A stretch of 5,046 nt of DNA from Methylomonas sp. (GTDB lineage Bacteria > Pseudomonadota > Gammaproteobacteria > Methylococcales > Methylomonadaceae), in assembly GCA_026990815.1 (NCBI GenBank), contig JALXCS010000222.1, positions 1-5,046 of the forward strand, read 5' to 3'. A model generated the notes under the pieces. The model ran no database searches and was not told the DNA's origin. It was given only the letters and a program-made list of their open reading frames with translations. The position numbers were made by a program, and so were the translations under genes. Shown piece after piece: positions 4,954-5,046 of this stretch (position 1 is the first letter of the stretch; the number at the start of each line of letters is the position of its first letter).

Positions 4954-5046
4954 ATGCGTAGAGTGATTTTTAACCAAAAAGGTGGCGTTGGGAAATCAAC
5001 CATTACTTGTAACCTGGCTGCAATCAGTGCTGATGAAGGTAAAAAA
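4954..5046 (+). CDS. ParA/MinD-family ATPase, N-terminal part (cut by window edge)
   Basis: The first 31 residues are present. They begin MRRVIFNQKGGVGKSTITCN, which is the first beta strand and the deviant Walker A motif KGGVGKST (9-16) of ParA/MinD/Soj ATPases. K9 is the signature lysine that contacts nucleotide across the dimer, and K14 is the P-loop lysine. It continues NLAAISADEGKK, the usual helix before the second strand. The lack of an N-terminal DNA-binding extension shows it is of the short chromosomal (Soj-like) or orphan type rather than a long plasmid ParA. These ATPases dimerise with ATP and position chromosomes, plasmids or protein complexes. Without the rest of the gene and its downstream partner, the cargo cannot be named. 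A short GGA (4943-4945) eight bases before the ATG is the likely ribosome-binding site. Its position beside a YbeL-type gene, not beside gidA/gidB, argues against it being the main chromosomal parA. Confidence 0.9.
   Translation, partial: MRRVIFNQKGGVGKSTITCNLAAISADEGKK

Noticed and set aside
4941..4961. Six-codon frame (MEITNA) overlapping the ParA start, possible leader peptide
   Set aside because: It is too short, has no ribosome-binding site of its own and no amino-acid bias; the GGA inside it is better read as part of the ParA ribosome-binding site.

Overview
The window looks like an ordinary chromosomal segment from an AT-rich gammaproteobacterium, probably of the Legionella/Coxiella group. 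The reasons are the YbeL-type gene, leuS and lptE in their usual gammaproteobacterial arrangement, together with a short leucyl-tRNA synthetase that lacks the leucine-specific insertion. The taxonomic placement rests on sequence reading alone.

Right part (about 1303-5046): leuS and lptE lie on the minus strand as a tight two-gene unit, 11 bases apart, with the lptE ribosome-binding site overlapping the leuS stop. Divergent from leuS is a YbeL-family zinc-ribbon gene. The divergent spacer (4308-4392) holds overlapping -10-like elements inside a 6-bp inverted repeat. After the zinc-ribbon gene, a near-consensus sigma70 promoter (TTGATA, 16 bp, TATAAT) drives a ParA/MinD-type ATPase gene that runs off the right edge after 31 codons. 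The usual third gene of the leuS-lptE cluster, holA, does not follow lptE here.

Left part (1-1302): three short plus-strand genes without a recognised function face the leuS-lptE unit. They are a small two-helix membrane protein (possibly 5'-incomplete), a predicted outer-membrane lipoprotein of 122 residues, and a 70-residue single-pass membrane protein with a histidine-rich tail. The convergent junction with lptE holds a branched inverted-repeat structure that may terminate transcription. The lipoprotein gene has a leader of about 100 bases with a bulged 12-bp hairpin just before its start codon.

Functionally, leuS charges tRNA-Leu and lptE helps LptD insert lipopolysaccharide into the outer membrane. 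The small left-hand genes also look like envelope proteins, but nothing shows that they work with LptE. I see no mobile element, CRISPR array, RNA gene or clearly new multi-gene system. The less described content is the three small proteins and the non-coding structures.
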